Shown here: positions 1-6,668 of the stretch, one piece after another
Numbering within the stretch: the stretch's first letter is position 1
Layout: each line of letters begins with the position of its first letter
NCBI GenBank assembly: GCA_016282455.1
Contig: JAEEKM010000289.1
Span: 1-9,368 of the forward strand
DNA from: Treponema sp.
GTDB lineage: Bacteria; Spirochaetota; Spirochaetia; Treponematales; Treponemataceae
Length of the DNA: 9,368 bases
Direction: 5' to 3'
Notes under the pieces: generated by a model
Database searches by the model: none
What the model was told of the DNA's origin: nothing
The model's input: the letters and a program-made list of their open reading frames with translations, nothing else
Position numbers and translations under genes: made by a program

Positions 1-695
1 AACTGGAATCCCTCTTTGCCACAGACCACAAAAAAGTTTTCTGGGAAATGTTTGACAACAGAAAACCCCAGTGGCTCAAAGATTTTTTCAGAAAGAACGG
101 TTACTCAGTTACAGACGAAGCCGTAGACCAGATTCTGGAGATGATAGAAAACAACACGGAAGCCTTAAAAAGTGAATGTTCCAGATTTTTCTTCTGCTTT
201 GACAAAGGCCACACCATCTCCACAGATGACGTAGACAAAATACTTTCCCACAACAGGGAAGAAAATGCCTTTACACTTTTTGAAGCAATGGCAGACAACA
301 CCAGGTCTCCCAAACAGAGACTGGAAACTTCCCTGGAAATATTACAGAAAATCCGTCTTTCAAAAGACTCAAACCCCACCGCCCTCATTTCAGGACTAAG
401 TTACTGTTTCCGACAGCTTCGTTCCTGGCACACAATAAACGGCAAGGGAATGAAGGCTACAGACGCCCAGCTCAAAGCCGCAGGTTTTGCAGGAAAAACA
501 AATCAGGCCCGTTACAAAAAAGCCGCACAGGTTTGGGGTTCAGGCGCAACAGCCAGCATACTTTCCCTTCTTGCAGGCACAGACCTTGCCACCAGAGAAA
601 GCGGAAATGCCCTTCAAGACAGCCAGCTCACTTTGATGATTTATTCCATTGTAATAAAAAACGGAGTCTACTGCTCCACTTACGAAGAAAACTAA
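1..695 (+). CDS. holA: DNA polymerase III subunit delta, partial (5' end outside window)
   Basis: This gene encodes the clamp-loader delta subunit, which opens the sliding clamp in the replisome. The reading frame is open to the left edge (first full codon at 3) and ends at TAA 693-695. About 230 residues are visible, against roughly 330-345 for the family, so most of the N-terminal AAA-like domain is missing. What remains fits the HolA middle and C-terminal domains: an L-K-x-E-C helix, then an 'I-S-T-D-D-V' segment, then 'A-F-T-L-F-E-A-M-A-D', then a helical collar domain containing 'L-I-S-G-L-S-Y-C-F-R-Q-L'. The first ATG at 48 is internal. The stop is 16 bp before the next gene, so the two are probably cotranscribed. 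Identification rests on overall pattern, since HolA diverges strongly between phyla. Confidence 0.8.
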   Translation, partial: LESLFATDHKKVFWEMFDNRKPQWLKDFFRKNGYSVTDEAVDQILEMIENNTEALKSECSRFFFCFDKGHTISTDDVDKILSHNREENAFTLFEAMADNTRSPKQRLETSLEILQKIRLSKDSNPTALISGLSYCFRQLRSWHTINGKGMKATDAQLKAAGFAGKTNQARYKKAAQVWGSGATASILSLLAGTDLATRESGNALQDSQLTLMIYSIVIKNGVYCSTYEEN

Positions 696-711
696 AGCAT
701 GGAGGTTCCCC

Positions 712-1686
712 ATGAAGACAAAATGTTTTTCTCTGACTTTATTCATTTTTGCATTACTTACTTTTTTTTCATGCCAGTCATCAGGAAATTCACAAAACCA
801 GGAAACAGGACTCTGGACCATTAGTCCCACCTTCACTCACGACCCGTCAATAATTCATGCAGACGGAATGTACCACATGTTCTTTACCGCAAACGGAATC
901 GGACACATGATTTCCGCTGACGGTGTATACTGGCGAAACACAAACGCAGTTTTCCCCTTCCCCTTAAAATGGTGGAAAGAATACGTTCCCTCAAAAACAG
1001 ACTTTAACATCTGGGCCCCGAACATAAGCGAATACAAGGGAACATATCTTCTCTTTTACTCCGTTTCTACTTTCGGAAGCAACACTTCCTGCATAGGGCT
1101 TGCCACCACAAAAAACCTCATGGAAGGTAAATGGGAAGACAAGGGGCTCATCATAAACTCCACGGGAAGCAATTTTTACAACTGCATTGATCCCTGTTTT
1201 ATAGAAGACGGAGAAAAAATCTATCTTTCCTTCGGTTCCTTCTGGAACGGCATTTTCATTACAGAACTGGACACAGAAACATTTCTTCCCAAAGACAGCC
1301 CTCAAAACATAGCACGCCGCCCTGTGGAAACTGCAATAGAAGGTCCTTCAATTTTCAAGGCAGACAACGGCTGGTATTACCTGATTTGTGCCTATGATTT
1401 TTGCTGCAGGGGAACACAATCTACTTACAACACCCGTTACGGAAGGGCAGAGACTATTACCGGTCCCTACCTGGACGAAAATGGAGTTCCCTTAACAAAA
1501 AGCGGAGGTACCCGTTTACTTTCCACAAAGGGTTCCCGCATTGGCCCCGGCGGAGGAGAAGTTTTTATTACAAAAGAAGGCAAACCCGCACTTGCCCTTC
1601 ACTACTACGATGCCGCAATGAACGGAACTGCACAGCTACTTATAAAAGATCTTGAGTTCAACCAGGAAGGCTGGATTATTCACTAA
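712..1686 (+). CDS. Lipoprotein GH43 endo-alpha-1,5-L-arabinanase
   Basis: Predicted to cut the alpha-1,5-arabinan side chains of pectin. The N-terminus is a lipoprotein signal: basic start, hydrophobic stretch, and a relaxed spirochaetal lipobox ending F-F-S-C with Cys21, so the enzyme is probably lipid-anchored in an envelope membrane. The rest is a single five-bladed GH43 catalytic domain. Likely catalytic residues are Asp44 in 'T-H-D-P-S' (base), Asp160 in 'C-I-D-P-C' (pKa modulator) and Glu210 in 'I-E-G-P-S' (acid). 'D-F-N-I-W-A-P-N', 'R-I-G-P-G-G-G-E-V' and 'A-L-H-Y-Y-D' (His297, the usual metal-site His) are typical of arabinanases rather than xylosidases. At 324 residues it is a minimal enzyme with no carbohydrate-binding module. 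ATG 712 has a GGAGG site at 701-705. A replication gene lies upstream and a metal exporter follows 11 bp downstream, so no dedicated arabinan-utilisation cluster is visible. Confidence 0.88.
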   Translation: MKTKCFSLTLFIFALLTFFSCQSSGNSQNQETGLWTISPTFTHDPSIIHADGMYHMFFTANGIGHMISADGVYWRNTNAVFPFPLKWWKEYVPSKTDFNIWAPNISEYKGTYLLFYSVSTFGSNTSCIGLATTKNLMEGKWEDKGLIINSTGSNFYNCIDPCFIEDGEKIYLSFGSFWNGIFITELDTETFLPKDSPQNIARRPVETAIEGPSIFKADNGWYYLICAYDFCCRGTQSTYNTRYGRAETITGPYLDENGVPLTKSGGTRLLSTKGSRIGPGGGEVFITKEGKPALALHYYDAAMNGTAQLLIKDLEFNQEGWIIH

Positions 1687-1697
1687 GGAGAAAAAAA

Positions 1698-2816
1698 ATG
1701 ACAGAAGAAAAAAGCAGACAGAGCATTATTGTAAAAACAAGTGTAATCGGTATTCTTGCAAACTGCATGCTTGCCGCCTTTAAGGCAACCGTTGGTTTTC
1801 TTTCCAATTCCATTGCAGTTGTAATGGATGCAGTTAATAACTTAAGCGATGCCCTGTCTTCTGTAATAACAATCATAGGCGCAAAACTTGCCAACAAACC
1901 TGCCGACAAAAAACATCCCTTCGGTTACGGCCGCATTGAATACATAAGCGCCATGATAATTTCTGTCATCGTGCTTTATGCGGGAATAACCGCCATGGTT
2001 GAATCCATAAAAAAAATCATCACTCCTGCAAAACCAGACTACACCCTTACTTCCCTCGTCATCATAGGAGCCGCAGTTTTTGTAAAAATTATTCTCGGAC
2101 TCTACGTTAAGGGGAATGGAAAAAAAGTAAAATCCGAATCCCTTATTGCTTCCGGTCAGGATGCACTTATGGACTCAATCATTTCTTCAAGCACCCTTAT
2201 TGCAGCCCTGATTTTTAAGTTTACCGGCTTAAGTCTTGAAGCATACCTGGGAGCAGTCATTTCCATTTTCATCATTAAAAGCGGACTTGAAATGTTAAAG
2301 GAAACCCTGAGTGAAATTCTTGGAGAGAGGGCAGAAAGTTCTCTTGCAAAAGACGTTAAAAAAACCATCTGTTCCGTAGAAGGAATTGAAGGCGCCTACG
2401 ATCTGGTAATGACAAACTACGGACCTGACACCCTTCTTGCTTCCGTTCACATTGCAATTCCAGACACCTGGACCGCCGACAGAATTGATGAAACAACAAG
2501 AACCATACAGTCCCTGGTTCATAAAAAACACAACGTGATTATTAGTGCAGTTGGCATTTATTCAGTTAACACAAAAAATGACAGGGCCGCAGAAATACGC
2601 AGCAAAACAACTCAGATTGTAATGAGCCATGACCACATACTGCAGATGCACGGCTTTTACTATGATGAAAAAACTTCCCTTATTTCTTTTGATATAATAA
2701 TCGATTTTGATGCAAAAGACAGGATAAAACTTTACAAAGAAATTTATGACCAGGTGCAGAATACATTCCCGGAATGTACCCTGCACATTCAAATGGACAC
2801 AGACGCAAGCGACTAA
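1698..2816 (+). CDS. Cation diffusion facilitator, predicted Mn(II) exporter, with tandem C-terminal domains
   Basis: An inner-membrane metal/proton antiporter of the CDF family with six predicted transmembrane helices within roughly residues 8-200 and the conserved 'H-P-F-G-Y-G-R-I-E' loop at 73-81. The transport site reads 'D-A-V-N-N-L-S-D' in helix 2 (Asn47, Asp51) and 'D-A-L-M-D' in helix 5 (Asp155, Asp159). This N-D-D-D quartet resembles Mn-exporting MntE-type members and differs from the H-D-H-D of zinc CDFs and the D-D-H-D of YiiP/FieF. The cytoplasmic part looks like two successive ferredoxin-like CDF domains (about 208-292 and 297-372), giving 372 residues instead of about 300. The ribosome site AAGGAG (1685-1690) overlaps the stop of the arabinanase gene, which suggests translational coupling. 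CDF membership is secure; Mn specificity is inferred from the site residues. Confidence 0.92.
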   Translation: MTEEKSRQSIIVKTSVIGILANCMLAAFKATVGFLSNSIAVVMDAVNNLSDALSSVITIIGAKLANKPADKKHPFGYGRIEYISAMIISVIVLYAGITAMVESIKKIITPAKPDYTLTSLVIIGAAVFVKIILGLYVKGNGKKVKSESLIASGQDALMDSIISSSTLIAALIFKFTGLSLEAYLGAVISIFIIKSGLEMLKETLSEILGERAESSLAKDVKKTICSVEGIEGAYDLVMTNYGPDTLLASVHIAIPDTWTADRIDETTRTIQSLVHKKHNVIISAVGIYSVNTKNDRAAEIRSKTTQIVMSHDHILQMHGFYYDEKTSLISFDIIIDFDAKDRIKLYKEIYDQVQNTFPECTLHIQMDTDASD

Positions 2817-2819
2817 AAC

Positions 2820-3743
2820 TTAAAGTTCACTTTCACTTTCTGCAGTGGAACTTTCACCAGTTGTTTCCGCATCAGACTGAAGTTCCGGAGTGACATTTTC
2901 TTCAGAAGGGTTTTCTGATTCTACTTCTACTTCTACTTCAGCCTCAGTATTTTCTGCTTCAGCCTCTGTATTTTCTGCTGCAGTCTCTGTGTTTTCCATT
3001 TCAGCAGTATTATTCTCTGCCTTAGGCTTTTTTGAAAAAAGATTTACAACCCAATCCTTAAACTCACCAAACTTAGCCTTACGAACCTGACGTTTTCTTT
3101 CTCTTTCGGCATCTTCCCTTTTGTCAGAAAAGTGCTGGTCAGTAATACTCTTGTAAGGATTTTCAAGCGGGCTGTACTGCTTCATGAATTTTTTAATTCC
3201 AGACTTACCGTCTTTTTCAACAATGTCCCAGTAACCGGGAAAAACAAAAGCGGGCACTTCACGGAAATAAATCTCAACATAAGAACCGGCGGTTTCCTTA
3301 AGAACAATATCCTGCCTGTTTCCTTTTGCAGAACTCTCACTGTCGGAATAAAGCCAGCGGGCATAACTCTCGCCGTTTAAACTTCCGCTTGAAGCAGGCT
3401 TACCGTACTGCTTGGTCATCCACTCAAGCTGGGACTTAAACATCACATCCTGCTCATGAGACTCAGGGGTAGAGTTGCGGAGAACAACCATCTGGGTCTT
3501 GCGGGACTCAGAATCAAAAACAATATCCACATCGGTAAGAATACCGTTCAGATATCCGCACAAAAAAGTATGGCCCGGTTTGGACTCATCAAAAACAACA
3601 TCAAACTCATTTGACTGCAGGGTTGCCACAAGATGGTCAGGAGAACCGGAAAGAGTTTCTCCCAAAAAAATAAGCGGTGTTTCTGCAAAAGAAAGGGTCA
3701 TCAGTAAAGCAAAAAGGAAATAACAAACTATTTTTTTCATCAT
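2820..3743 (-). CDS. Secreted protein of unknown function with acidic repeat tail
   Basis: I do not recognise a named family. Residues 1-20 form a Sec signal peptide ending S-F-A before Glu21, with no lipobox Cys. Residues about 22-175 look like a compact mixed alpha/beta periplasmic domain: a 'G-x-x-L' opening, a 'L-C-G-Y-L-N-G' segment, 'L-E-W-M-T-K-Q-Y-G-K-P' at 106-116, and a strand 'Y-V-E-I-Y-F' at 155-160. A charged, mostly basic linker follows (about 205-241, rich in Arg and Lys). The last 65 or so residues are almost all Glu, Ala, Thr, Ser, Asn and Val, with an N-T-E-A-E-A-E type repeat. Two ATGs are adjacent (3743 and 3740). A strong promoter ends six bases before the first, so translation may start on a near-leaderless message. 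The gene converges on the CDF gene with a 3 bp gap. Confidence 0.75.
   Translation of the reverse strand: MMKKIVCYFLFALLMTLSFAETPLIFLGETLSGSPDHLVATLQSNEFDVVFDESKPGHTFLCGYLNGILTDVDIVFDSESRKTQMVVLRNSTPESHEQDVMFKSQLEWMTKQYGKPASSGSLNGESYARWLYSDSESSAKGNRQDIVLKETAGSYVEIYFREVPAFVFPGYWDIVEKDGKSGIKKFMKQYSPLENPYKSITDQHFSDKREDAERERKRQVRKAKFGEFKDWVVNLFSKKPKAENNTAEMENTETAAENTEAEAENTEAEVEVEVESENPSEENVTPELQSDAETTGESSTAESESEL
2921..3024 (-). repeat. In-frame tandem repeats in the acidic tail
   Basis: Three hexamers (ctactt on the + strand, 2921-2938) encode the V-E-V-E-V-E stretch. Next come three 21-bp units at 2941-2961, 2962-2982 and 2983-3003, plus a more diverged fourth at 3004-3024, each coding for seven residues of the N-T-E-A-E-A-E type. 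All units are multiples of three, so gain or loss of copies would change tail length without breaking the frame. Confidence 0.8.
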
Positions 3744-3749
3744 TCTTCA

Positions 3750-3778
3750 ATTATACAATGCCCTCTCTCATTTTGCAA
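3750..3778 (-). promoter_or_regulatory. Promoter of the secreted-protein gene (TTGCAA-17-TATAAT)
   Basis: Read on the - strand, TTGCAA (3778-3773) is separated by exactly 17 bases from a perfect TATAAT (3755-3750). Only six bases lie between the -10 box and the first ATG at 3743. The expected transcription start therefore falls at or next to the start codon, giving a leaderless or nearly leaderless message. Confidence 0.7.
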
Positions 3779-3794
3779 GTAACAATTATTTAAC

Positions 3795-3822
3795 TTGAGA
3801 TTTCCGTATAATGTGGTATAAT
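3795..3822 (+). promoter_or_regulatory. Promoter of the PilZ-like gene (TTGAGA-16-TATAAT)
   Basis: TTGAGA (3795-3800) is followed after 16 bases by TATAAT (3817-3822). A second TATAAT lies at 3807-3812, without a well-placed -35. The downstream -10 box overlaps the ATG at 3821, so transcription should begin near 3829. This excludes 3821 as a start codon for this transcript and favours the ATG at 3842. Confidence 0.55.
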
Positions 3823-3841
3823 GGAAAAACGAGGCTCATTG

Positions 3842-4726
3842 ATGACAGAAGACGACTCAGTCAAAAATATAATTGTGGGGCGAAAAACCTTTTACATTGT
3901 ACCAGACGTAACCATGCTCCCAGAATCATATCTCGAAGACTATCTTGCCAAAGGGTACGAAACCTACATCATTGGTGAAGACCGGGTGTGTCCCCTTTCA
4001 AAAAAAGTAGAGATGATTATTTCTGTATTCACTGACTCAATTCTCTTCTTTAACATTGATGCCGTTATTGACGGAATTGAATGGCCTTCCTACATCAAAA
4101 ATCTTCAGACAAGATACGGCGACAGAGTTCTCATTGGTGTCCTTTACACAAAGCGTTCCACCGAAGCAGAAAAAAAGCAGCTGGAAAAATATTACCTTTA
4201 CGACGTGGGCATTCCCTGCGGCTGCATTGCAATGGAATACCAGAGGGCAAAAAACTTTGCCCTCATAGAAAGAGTCATGTTTGCAAACCAGGCCTGCGGC
4301 AGGCGTAAAACCGTACGTGCCTTCTGTGACCGTTCCAGCGAAATGATTTGTGAATACAAAAAACATAAGATTCGCGGAAAAATTGCAGACATAAGCGTAA
4401 ACCACTTTTCCTGCACCTTTGACATTGACCCGGACATTCCTGAGTATGAAAAAATTTCTCATGCCATTTTCCTGGTTGACGGAATGCACTTTGAGTCCGA
4501 CGCAGTTCTCATGACAACCCGCAAAATGGATGACCAGACCCTCTACATTTTCTTTTTCATAAAACGCGGTGGCGGAGGTAATGGTCTTGAACAGGAAATT
4601 GCCGGCCGGCTTGGAAAAAAGATTTACCAGATGGTAACTTCCCGTGCAAAGGCCCTGATGAATTCCATGTTCGATAAAGCCCGCCGCATTGCAGAAGAAG
4701 ACTACCCTCTCCTCGAGCAAATATAA
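3842..4726 (+). CDS. PilZ-like domain protein (degenerate), cytoplasmic
   Basis: A 294-residue soluble protein with no signal peptide or membrane helix. The N-terminal half (about 8-150) looks like an alpha/beta domain: strands 'T-F-Y-I-V', 'Y-E-T-Y-I-I-G', 'S-I-L-F-F-N-I-D' and 'V-L-I-G-V-L-Y' alternate with helices, somewhat like a receiver fold. The second half begins 'R-R-K-T-V-R' (154-159), which matches the R-x-x-x-R c-di-GMP motif of PilZ domains. The second motif, usually D/N-x-S-x-x-G, reads 'D-I-S-V-N-H' (183-188), lacking the Gly. Binding of c-di-GMP is therefore possible but uncertain. The start was set at ATG 3842, with GAGG at 3831-3834. The in-frame ATG at 3821 lies inside a -10 box and would add seven residues. 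The gene appears to stand alone. Confidence 0.6.
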   Translation: MTEDDSVKNIIVGRKTFYIVPDVTMLPESYLEDYLAKGYETYIIGEDRVCPLSKKVEMIISVFTDSILFFNIDAVIDGIEWPSYIKNLQTRYGDRVLIGVLYTKRSTEAEKKQLEKYYLYDVGIPCGCIAMEYQRAKNFALIERVMFANQACGRRKTVRAFCDRSSEMICEYKKHKIRGKIADISVNHFSCTFDIDPDIPEYEKISHAIFLVDGMHFESDAVLMTTRKMDDQTLYIFFFIKRGGGGNGLEQEIAGRLGKKIYQMVTSRAKALMNSMFDKARRIAEEDYPLLEQI

Positions 4727-4755
4727 AGTATTTGTTCTAAAGAAAACATACTTTA
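4724..4755 (+). other. AT-rich stem-loop after the PilZ-like gene (possible weak terminator)
   Basis: TAAAGTAT (4724-4731, starting on the stop codon) pairs perfectly with ATACTTTA (4748-4755), and the inner bases add several more pairs with two mismatches. No T-run follows, so it is at best a weak terminator. It may instead slow decay of the upstream message. Confidence 0.3.
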
Positions 4756-4771
4756 CTAATGCCCCCATTTA

Positions 4772-4820
4772 TTGTAGATTTTAAGCAGGAATGGAGATAA
4801 CAGGTATGTTCTGTGCATAC
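4772..4820 (+). promoter_or_regulatory. Candidate promoter and operator dyad upstream of rubrerythrin
   Basis: A promoter is expected here because the operon starts after a 129-bp gap, but none is close to consensus. TTTACT-17-TAGATT (4752-4780) and TTGTAG-18-GATAAC (4772-4801) are both possible. Downstream lies a short perfect dyad, GTATG (4804-4808) and CATAC (4816-4820) with 7 bases between, which could be an operator. It does not match a PerR or Fur box as I know them. The ribosome site is AAGGAGA (4844-4850). Confidence 0.25.
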
Positions 4821-4855
4821 ACTCATTTCCTAATTCACTGTGTAAGGAGAAAAAA

Positions 4856-5392
4856 ATGGAATTAAAAGGAAGCAAAACAGAAAAAAACCTGATGGCCGCT
4901 TTTGCAGGTGAATCTGAAGCCCGCAACAAGTACACTTACTTTGCCTCAAAAGCAAAAAAAGACGGATACGTTCAGATTGCATCTATTTTTGAAGAAACTG
5001 CAAACAACGAAAAAGAACATGCAAAAATCTGGTACAAGCTTTTAAACGGCGGTGTAGGAAGCACAATTGAAAACCTTAAGGCAGCCGCTGGCGGAGAAAA
5101 CTACGAGTGGACAGAAATGTATCCGACCTTTGCAAAAGAAGCCCGCGAAGAAGGTTTTGAAGACATAGCAAAACTTTTTGAAGGGGTTGCCGCAATAGAA
5201 AAAGAGCACGAAGAACGCTATAAAAAACTTCTTGCAAACATAGAAGGCGACCTGGTCTTCTCAAAAGACGGAGACGTTATCTGGCAGTGTGCAAACTGCG
5301 GACACATCTGTGTTGGAAAAAAAGCTCCTGAAGTCTGCCCGGTATGCAATCATCCTCAAAGTTACTTCCAGGTTAAGGCAGAAAACTTCTAG
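4856..5392 (+). CDS. rbr: Rubrerythrin
   Basis: A cytoplasmic NADH-peroxidase-type protein that reduces hydrogen peroxide with electrons passed through rubredoxin-like iron, typical of anaerobes. The ferritin-like four-helix domain carries the expected diiron ligands: Glu19 in 'G-E-S-E-A', Glu52 and His55 in 'N-E-K-E-H', Glu95 and Glu98 in 'A-K-E-A-R-E-E', and Glu115 and His118 in 'I-E-K-E-H'. The C-terminal rubredoxin-like Fe(SCys)4 domain has 'C-A-N-C' (Cys145, Cys148) and 'C-P-V-C' (Cys161, Cys164). At 178 residues it is close to the usual 180-190. A strong AAGGAGA site precedes the ATG. The stop is only 2 bp before lptC, so this gene heads the lpt operon and may set its expression. Confidence 0.97.
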   Translation: MELKGSKTEKNLMAAFAGESEARNKYTYFASKAKKDGYVQIASIFEETANNEKEHAKIWYKLLNGGVGSTIENLKAAAGGENYEWTEMYPTFAKEAREEGFEDIAKLFEGVAAIEKEHEERYKKLLANIEGDLVFSKDGDVIWQCANCGHICVGKKAPEVCPVCNHPQSYFQVKAENF

Positions 5393-5394
5393 TC

Positions 5395-5955
5395 ATGAAA
5401 ACACTGCGCTCAAGCCTCATTCTGCTTTCAGGCCTCCTGCTTTTTTCCTGCTCACTCAATTACGATGAACAGGTAAACAGCGAAGGGGTGGTTCCGGAAT
5501 TTATTTTTACAAACACAAGATTTACCCGCTATGAGAACAAAAACCGCACCATGGAACTTGAAGCAGAAAAACTTGAGCAGTACAAAAGCGACTCAGCCTC
5601 CTTTGCAAAAAATGCAGTCTTTACCACATGGAAAAACGACGGAAGCATTGACACCAAAGGAAGCTGTGTTTTACTGAGCATAAACACAACAGACAAAATC
5701 TACACTCTCTTTAACGACATCATATTAAAAAACGAAGGACAGAATGTGGAGATTCACGCACAGAACCTGCGCTGGGACGGAAAATCAGAACAGCTGGTTT
5801 CTGGAAGCAATGACACCGTTCACATAAAAAAAGACAACCTTGAACTTGAAGGAAGCGGATTCTCTGCAAGCGGTGTAAGCCAGAGTTTTCATTTTTCAAA
5901 AACAGTTCATGGAACAATAACAGAAAATCAGGAAAAGGGGACAGAAGGTCAATGA
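5395..5955 (+). CDS. lptC: LptC-like lipoprotein (Lpt bridge component)
   Basis: Predicted to receive lipid from an LptB-driven inner-membrane extractor and pass it to LptA in the periplasm. The protein has a lipoprotein-type signal (hydrophobic residues 8-17, L-F-S-C with Cys19) instead of the single transmembrane anchor of E. coli LptC. The mature part (about 30-175) has the LptC pattern: 'P-E-F-I-F-T-N-T-R-F', repeated beta-strand segments such as 'T-K-G-S-C-V-L-L-S' and 'V-E-I-H-A-Q-N-L-R-W', and a closing 'L-E-G-S-G-F-S-A'. This is the OstA/jellyroll-type slip domain. No clear ribosome site is visible in front of ATG 5395, so translation is probably coupled to rubrerythrin, which ends 2 bp upstream. 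Position directly before lptA and lptB supports the call; sequence alone would be weaker. Confidence 0.8.
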   Translation: MKTLRSSLILLSGLLLFSCSLNYDEQVNSEGVVPEFIFTNTRFTRYENKNRTMELEAEKLEQYKSDSASFAKNAVFTTWKNDGSIDTKGSCVLLSINTTDKIYTLFNDIILKNEGQNVEIHAQNLRWDGKSEQLVSGSNDTVHIKKDNLELEGSGFSASGVSQSFHFSKTVHGTITENQEKGTEGQ

Positions 5956-6668
5956 CAGGAACTCCCGCCGCAAAAAAAATATTCAGCATTATATCAAGCC
6001 TCATCATTTTTTCATTCCCGCTTTTTTCAGAGACAATTACCTTTAGTGCCGACAGCATGAGCGGAGTGGCAGGCGACAACTCAGGCCGGACAAGTCTTTC
6101 AGGCAGTGCAGAAGTACTTACAGAAAGCATGGAAATAAATGCAGACTCAATAGTTCTCTCAGGAGAAAACTTTCGCTTTATTGAGGCAACAGGGAATGTA
6201 AAGGGAAAAAATAAAGAAAGTGCAATGGAGTTTACCTGCGGCAGAATGACTTTTGACAGGGAAACAAAAATTGCCACACTGGAAAACGGAGTAAACCTTA
6301 CAGACACACAGAACGAAGTAAGTGCACAGGCGGAACTTATTGAATACAATCAGGATGCAGACATTGCAATCATGCAGATTTCCGTTACCCTCAAGCAGAA
6401 GGACAACACCTGTTCTGCCGCATACGCAATCTACCGCAAAAAAGACCAGCTGCTTGACATGAGCGGAAACCCAAGAGTACAGCAGGGAAAAGATTCTTTC
6501 CGCGCACAGGACATAACCCTTAACCTTCAGACACAGGAAATCACCCTGGACGGAAGAGTACGAGGATCTGTCACAACTTCTTCAAATGAAAAGACTGATA
6601 AGACTGAAAAAAACGACAAGCCTGAAAAGAATGAAAAACCAGAAACCCCGCCTGAGGAGAAAAAATGA
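5952..6668 (+). CDS. lptA: LptA/OstA-like periplasmic lipid-transport protein
   Basis: A periplasmic jellyroll protein expected to form the filament carrying lipid toward the outer membrane. Residues about 8-26 are a Sec signal peptide ending L-F-S before Glu27. The OstA-type repeats are visible: 'I-T-F-S-A-D-S-M-S-G', 'S-L-S-G-S-A-E-V', 'E-I-N-A-D-S-I-V-L-S-G', 'E-A-T-G-N-V-K-G', 'L-L-D-M-S-G-N-P-R-V' and 'I-T-L-D-G-R-V-R-G'. From about 212 the protein becomes a low-complexity Lys/Glu/Pro tail (T-E-K and P-E-K repeats) not found in E. coli LptA. ATG 5952 overlaps the lptC stop (ATGA) and the gene's own stop overlaps the lptB start (ATGA), so the three are translationally coupled. At 238 residues it is longer than the roughly 185 of E. 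coli, largely because of the tail. Confidence 0.85.
   Translation: MTGTPAAKKIFSIISSLIIFSFPLFSETITFSADSMSGVAGDNSGRTSLSGSAEVLTESMEINADSIVLSGENFRFIEATGNVKGKNKESAMEFTCGRMTFDRETKIATLENGVNLTDTQNEVSAQAELIEYNQDADIAIMQISVTLKQKDNTCSAAYAIYRKKDQLLDMSGNPRVQQGKDSFRAQDITLNLQTQEITLDGRVRGSVTTSSNEKTDKTEKNDKPEKNEKPETPPEEKK

Noticed and set aside
2921..3024. CRISPR-like repeat array
   Set aside because: The 21-bp units are contiguous without spacers and stay in frame within a coding tail; they are low-complexity protein repeats.
4724..4755. Stem-loop after the PilZ-like gene as a strong intrinsic terminator
   Set aside because: The stem is AT-rich with internal mismatches and no T-run follows, so it is listed only as a weak candidate.
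4037..4768. Long open frame (243 codons) on the - strand opposite the PilZ-like gene
   Set aside because: It lies antisense to a gene with promoter, ribosome site and protein-like composition; its translation is Phe/Val/Cys/Asn rich with no recognisable domain, as expected of a mirror frame.
5720..6349. Open frame of 209 codons on the - strand across lptC and lptA
   Set aside because: It spans the ATGA junction of two well-supported + strand genes and its Ser/Phe/Leu-rich translation has no plausible fold or ribosome site.
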